NCBI RefSeq assembly: GCF_003814875.1
Contig: NZ_RKQF01000001.1
Location: 496,001 to 560,000 of the forward strand
Source: Streptomyces sp. Ag109_O5-1
GTDB taxonomy: Bacteria; Actinomycetota; Actinomycetes; Streptomycetales; Streptomycetaceae
Reading direction: 5' to 3'
DNA: 64,000 nucleotides
Part shown: piece after piece, positions 62,499-64,000 of the stretch
Layout of the letters: each line of letters starts with the position of its first letter
Position numbering within the stretch: the stretch's first letter is position 1
Translations under genes and position numbers: made by a program
Notes under the pieces: model-generated
Told to the model about the DNA's origin: nothing
Databases searched by the model: none
Seen by the model: the letters and a program-made list of their open reading frames with translations, nothing else

Positions 62499-62653
62499 TC
62501 GCTCATCTCCCCGTTGCGTTAAACGGCATTTGCGATAAATGCCTCATTCAATGCACAGCGAGCCCAATGTGCGCCGGTCCGGTACCGCCCGCAAGCCGAC
62601 GCGTACGGCCCACTCGGCGGGCGGGGTGTCCGGGCGTTGCTTAGCGTGACAGC

Positions 62654-63946
62654 GTGAGCCCGCGAATCGCCTCCGCGCGGCCGGCGGCCGCGCCGGCCGG
62701 CCGGTCCGTGGCCCGGCACGGCTGGCCGCCGGCCCTGGCCGCGGTGGTGGCGGCGCTGGTCGCCATGGCCGTGGTGGCCGCCGTGGGGCTGTGGGCGGCG
62801 GGGGCGTCGGACCTGCCGAAGGGCGCGTTCCTGCCGGTGGTGCTGGCGACCGTGGTGACGGCGGTCGGCGGCACCGTCGAGCTGTCGGGGAACGCGGGCG
62901 ATCTGGCCCGGACCAACGCCGGGCTGACCGTCGTACCGCTGTCGGTGACGCTGGTCGGAGCGCTGACGGTCGCCGGGGGCTTTCTGCGGCCGCTACGGCA
63001 CCGGGCGGTGGCCGGTGCCCGGGAGCTGGCCGGGTGGGCGGCCCGGATCGCGGCGCTGTGGGTGCTGGCGCTGCTCGGGTTCGCTCTCGGTGCCCGGCAC
63101 ACCTTCGCCTTGGACGTGGGCAGCGGCACGCTCAGCGACCTCACCGGCCTGCTGGACGCCTCCCCGAGGGTGGGGTTCACGACGGATGTGCCGTTGACGG
63201 TGGTGCTCGGGTTGCTGTGGCTCGCCGGGATCCTGCTGCTGGCGCTGCTGGTGTCGCCCGGGGCGCCGCTGCCGGGGCGGCTGCTGCGCTTCCAGGCGTC
63301 GGTGCGCCCGGCGGCGTACGCGATGGTCGTGCTCCTGCTGTCGTACGTGGGTCTGGCCCTGGTGGCCGCGCTGGTCGTGATGGTGACGCGCGGGCATGGC
63401 AGGGAGACCCTCGCGGTGGTCCTGCTCGGGCTGCCCAACCTGGCGTGGCTGGCCCTCACACTCGGCCTGGGCGCCACCTGGCACGGCAGGATCGACGGCC
63501 CGTTCGGCCTGCCGGTGCCGCATGTGCTCGCGGAGGTGCTGCGCACCCCGGACGTCTCGACCCTGAACCTGCGCACGATCACCGCCCACGACGGCCGCTG
63601 GTGGTGGCTCGCCGGGGTGGCCGCGGTGCTGCTGCTCGCGGTGGCGTTCCTGATGGCGGTGCGGTCCCCGGCCCGGATCCGCCCCTGGCAACACGCCCTG
63701 CATCTCGCGATCGCCCTCGCGCTGACGATGCCGACCCTCTGTCTGACCGGCCGGATCTCCGCCCACTACGGCCTCTCCCTGCTCGGCATCGGCGACCTGG
63801 GCGGCAACCTGTCCGGTCAACTGCTGCTGGACCCGGAGCTGTGGACGGCGGTGGGCCTGGGCGCCCTGTGGGGGCTGGTCGCCGGATTCCTGGGCGCCCT
63901 GCCGGCCCGGCCGGTGCACCGGCCGGGCGAGGTGACGCCGGCCTAG
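62654..63946 (+). CDS. Streptophobe family membrane protein
   Basis: 430 residues with about ten TM helices (PALAAVVAALVAMAVVAAVG, GAFLPVVLATVVTAVGGTVE, WAARIAALWVLALLGFALGA, WLAGILLLALLVSPGAPLPG, YAMVVLLLSYVGLALVAALV, WWWLAGVAAVLLLAVAFLMA). The conserved segment NLRTITAHDGRWWWLAG and SAHYGLSLLGIGDLGGNL mark the streptophobe family, restricted to Streptomyces and relatives and of unknown role. GTG 62654 follows TAGCGT by six bases, suggesting a leaderless transcript. Confidence 0.88.
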   Translation: MSPRIASARPAAAPAGRSVARHGWPPALAAVVAALVAMAVVAAVGLWAAGASDLPKGAFLPVVLATVVTAVGGTVELSGNAGDLARTNAGLTVVPLSVTLVGALTVAGGFLRPLRHRAVAGARELAGWAARIAALWVLALLGFALGARHTFALDVGSGTLSDLTGLLDASPRVGFTTDVPLTVVLGLLWLAGILLLALLVSPGAPLPGRLLRFQASVRPAAYAMVVLLLSYVGLALVAALVVMVTRGHGRETLAVVLLGLPNLAWLALTLGLGATWHGRIDGPFGLPVPHVLAEVLRTPDVSTLNLRTITAHDGRWWWLAGVAAVLLLAVAFLMAVRSPARIRPWQHALHLAIALALTMPTLCLTGRISAHYGLSLLGIGDLGGNLSGQLLLDPELWTAVGLGALWGLVAGFLGALPARPVHRPGEVTPA

Positions 63947-64000
63947 GCCCTGTCGTCGGGGGTGACCACCCGGGTCGGATCGTGACCGGGGCCGTCGTGG
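63943..64000 (-). CDS. C-terminal end of a protein entering from the right (partial)
   Basis: On the minus strand an open frame encodes HDGPGHDPTRVVTPDDRA before TAG (63,945-63,943). Its stop and that of the streptophobe gene share the four bases CTAG. The tail has Streptomyces codon bias but is too short to identify. Confidence 0.4.
   Translation of the reverse strand, partial: HDGPGHDPTRVVTPDDRA

Overview
The window is very GC-rich actinobacterial DNA and is almost certainly a Streptomyces chromosome. The supporting signs are an SsgA-like sporulation protein, the melC1-melC2 tyrosinase pair, an EshA-type encapsulin with a 2-methylisoborneol-type terpene cyclase and GPP methyltransferase, LAL and SigB-family regulators, a streptophobe membrane protein, frequent GTG/TTG starts and several likely leaderless genes. 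No tRNA, rRNA or CRISPR array was seen. The species cannot be named from the sequence.

Region 1 (1-10,950) is a mobile-element graveyard. Fragments of IS256, IS1182 (two), ISL3, Tn3 and a DUF6262/Tn554-type accessory gene lie among a few intact genes: a GlcG/HbpS-like protein, a MarR regulator with an NTF2-like protein, a serine recombinase, and a TetR repressor divergent from an NAD(P)-binding reductase. An ABC exporter is doubly broken, by a one-base frameshift in the ATPase and by truncation of the permease against a Tn3 remnant. A 39-bp piece of the HbpS-like gene is duplicated exactly at an IS256/IS1182 junction.

Region 2 (10,950-41,760) is mostly ordinary chromosome. It begins with a translationally coupled three-gene signalling operon (receiver-FAD reductase, cNMP-binding histidine kinase, UBP zinc finger). 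A LAL regulator follows, then a secreted glycan-degradation cluster under a ROK repressor with a clear leaderless promoter (GH27, GH95 and an SGNH esterase). Next come an M4 protease, a serine hydrolase, a TerD-CAP fusion, an AIM24 protein, a TPR protein coupled to a polyprenyl synthase behind a striking palindromic operator cluster, a membrane pseudokinase, a SALP, and a Tat-exported VAO-type oxidase.

Region 3 (41,760-47,130) looks inserted. An internally deleted IS701 transposase borders a two-component system and a divergent membrane protein with shared palindromic operators. On the other side is a TetR gene whose frame runs far past its natural end. TetR is coupled to a DHA2-type MFS pump whose promoter carries two operators.

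Region 4 (47,150-64,000) holds a flavin monooxygenase, the melanin operon, RNase HI, VOC proteins, a zinc alcohol dehydrogenase, the encapsulin/C11-terpenoid operon, an epoxide hydrolase, an XRE regulator, a methyltransferase, a SigB-family sigma factor behind two matching SigB-type promoters, an anti-sigma-like ATPase and two membrane proteins. Strong hairpins separate two of the convergent gene pairs.
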